Assembly (NCBI GenBank): GCA_947585105.1
Contig: CANPWV010000012.1
Coordinates: 1 to 41,534 of the forward strand
Source: an uncultured Clostridia bacterium
GTDB taxonomy: Bacteria; Bacillota; Clostridia; TANB77; CAG-508
Length of the DNA: 41,534 bases
Direction of reading: 5' to 3'
Shown here: piece by piece, positions 40,420-41,534 of the stretch
How positions within the stretch are numbered: position 1 is the first letter of the stretch
Layout: each line of letters begins with the position of its first letter
Notes under the pieces: generated by a model
Told to the model about the DNA's origin: nothing
Databases searched by the model: none
What the model saw: only the letters and a program-made list of their open reading frames with translations
Made by a program: the position numbers and the translations under genes

Positions 40420-41534
40420 ATGAACGCAACAGAGTTCAGTCAACAAATTTGCGCCGATTCTAAAGGCTCAGGAAAAAGAGTTGCTGCCATTGGAAGGTGG
40501 ATGCCGGTTCATAATGGTCACAAAAAATTTCTGGTAGATCTTGCTAGAAATTATGATAAGTTGATCATAATGATCGGCTCTTGCTACCAAGGTGGGGACA
40601 TCAGACACTGCATTTCTACGACAGAGCGCGAGAAAATGCTAAGGGCAATCATGAGAAGAGAGAATATACCGGACGAAAAGTACGATATCATTCCAATTCC
40701 AGATTTTCCTACTTTTGATGAGTGGATAAAAGAAGTAACAGATGCCTGTAAAGAGGCTGGAGTTACTCATTTTTGCTCGGGAAATAAAGAGGAAATTCTG
40801 AATGTCTTGAATGAGAGAGACGACGACTTTAATATGGAAATTATCGACCCGGAAGAAACTACTGAATTTCCATATCACGCCACAGACATAAGAAATATGA
40901 TCGTAAATGGCGAGTATGACAAAATTCAGAAAATCATTCCTGACGAGACAAAACCCATATTGTTCCAGTATACTTTCAAAGAGATTATTGCGGCTAGCGA
41001 TAATAGGGGAATAAACTTTATCGAAGGCCGTCAAACAGTGGATATGCTTTTCCTTGTCAAAAATATAAAAGATGGGAAAACTTATGTCTTGCTTGGAAAA
41101 CGCCCTACCTACAAAAAGGATTTTCCCGGAGTTCTTGCTCTTCCTGGCGGAGGAATAGAGAGGTTTGAAACTCCTATAAAAGCCGCCATTCGAAAATTTG
41201 AGATAGAAACTGGCTTGAAAGTAAAATTGTTAGACAATAGTTTAGAGCCGGCTATTATCAAATTCGAAGGAACAACAAGTTCTCAAATTGAGCAGTTATG
41301 CAGGATCGGAATCTATGGAACAAATGATGAATCGCTAAATGGAACGAGGGGCGGTTCTTCAGAGTGCTTCGGAATATTCGTAGAAGGGGACTTAGACGAG
41401 TATAAGAAGCTCATCAATCCGCGTCATGGCTTAACAGATGTTATGTTTTATGATGCTGAAAAAGCTTTAGATAGAAAGCTTGCTTATCAACATCACGACA
41501 TGCTTTTGAAAGCTATGAACATGTTTAAGGCCCA
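40420..41534 (+). CDS. Bifunctional NMN adenylyltransferase (NadM-type) / Nudix protein, C-terminus cut off
   Basis: From ATG 40420 (AAAGGAGG upstream), open to the window end, ~371 aa seen. Residues 18-190: nucleotidyltransferase fold with 'AIGRWMPVHNGHKKFLVDLA' (GR-x-P-x-H-x-GH), 'DFPTFDEWIKEVTD', 'CSGNKEE' and 'FPYHATDIRNMIVNGEYDK'. Residues ~205-371: Nudix domain 'GVLALPGGGIERFETPIKAA' continuing 'IRKFEIETGLKV'. Predicted role: NAD synthesis or salvage coupled to cleavage of an ADP-ribose-like compound. The Nudix box is degenerate (R-K-F-E-I-E for R-E-x-x-E-E). GC and codon use are higher than in neighbouring genes; no in-frame CGG. Confidence 0.85.
   Translation, partial: MNATEFSQQICADSKGSGKRVAAIGRWMPVHNGHKKFLVDLARNYDKLIIMIGSCYQGGDIRHCISTTEREKMLRAIMRRENIPDEKYDIIPIPDFPTFDEWIKEVTDACKEAGVTHFCSGNKEEILNVLNERDDDFNMEIIDPEETTEFPYHATDIRNMIVNGEYDKIQKIIPDETKPILFQYTFKEIIAASDNRGINFIEGRQTVDMLFLVKNIKDGKTYVLLGKRPTYKKDFPGVLALPGGGIERFETPIKAAIRKFEIETGLKVKLLDNSLEPAIIKFEGTTSSQIEQLCRIGIYGTNDESLNGTRGGSSECFGIFVEGDLDEYKKLINPRHGLTDVMFYDAEKALDRKLAYQHHDMLLKAMNMFKA

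Noticed and set aside
1..41534. tRNA, rRNA or insertion-sequence genes
   Set aside because: I found no cloverleaf with a conserved TTCRANY arm, no rRNA-like stretch and no transposase; in particular no candidate CGG-decoding tRNA lies in this window.

Overview
The window is low-GC (roughly 30 %) chromosomal DNA of a Gram-positive, Clostridia-like bacterium, probably an uncultured gut lineage. Evidence: Spo0A, sigma-H-like and SpoVD-type proteins, an mraZ-rsmH-ftsL cluster, pyruvate formate-lyase, a TasA/SipW-like pair, a class D-like sortase with its substrate, and many near-consensus sigma-A promoters (TTGACA, 17 bp, TATAAT) and intrinsic terminators.

Layout. 1-2.6 kb (minus): L,D-transpeptidase (cut by the window start) and HD-GYP protein. 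2.7-4.4 kb: dapF and a transglutaminase-like gene. 4.5-6.4 kb: small cassette with a truncated HTH-type ORF, a minus-strand XRE regulator visible only after a frame shift, and a pilin-like surface protein, bounded by two near-identical terminators. 6.4-9.7 kb (minus): GHKL histidine kinase and an 829-aa adenosine-deaminase-like protein. 10-11.9 kb: three LRV-repeat paralogues of higher GC. 12-17.8 kb: DnaB-like ATPase, Fe-S uracil-DNA glycosylase, flavin reductase, M20 peptidase, membrane protein, YbgC-like thioesterase. 17.9-19.7 kb: structured leader, TasA-like protein, SipW-like signal peptidase. 19.7-22.9 kb: Asp23/ATPase protein, cmk, plsC, spo0A. 23-25.3 kb: sortase and its LPXTG substrate. 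25.4-28.5 kb (minus): pflA, pflB. 28.7-32.3 kb: clpB, DUF4116 protein, cupin. 32.3-35.1 kb: GT51 glycosyltransferase, sigma-H-like factor, thioredoxin-fold and membrane proteins. 35.2-40.4 kb: mraZ, rsmH, ftsL, a foreign high-GC acidic gene, spoVD-type PBP. 40.4 kb to end: NadM-Nudix protein (cut by the window end).

Main discovery. Ten ordinary genes (dapF, XRE regulator, uracil-DNA glycosylase, ybgC-like, sipW-like, spo0A, LPXTG protein, pflA, clpB, cupin) look frameshifted, at 15 sites in all. Every site is identical in kind: an in-frame CGG codon followed by A or T, where skipping the C (+1) restores the frame by reading GGA or GGT, a glycine that is usually invariant in the family (both Walker A glycines of ClpB, the G of LPXTG, the C-terminus of Spo0A). 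At all 15 sites the CGG is exactly in the incoming frame, and each total gene length modulo 3 equals the number of sites. Reading by eye, I found no other in-frame CGG in the AT-rich genes. The only CGG codons read as plain triplets (five) lie in higher-GC, apparently imported genes (the LRV cluster and the acidic gene). This suggests that CGG has lost its arginine meaning and that CGGA/CGGT act as +1-shifting, four-base glycine signals across the genome. A systematic base-calling artefact is the main alternative and is testable.
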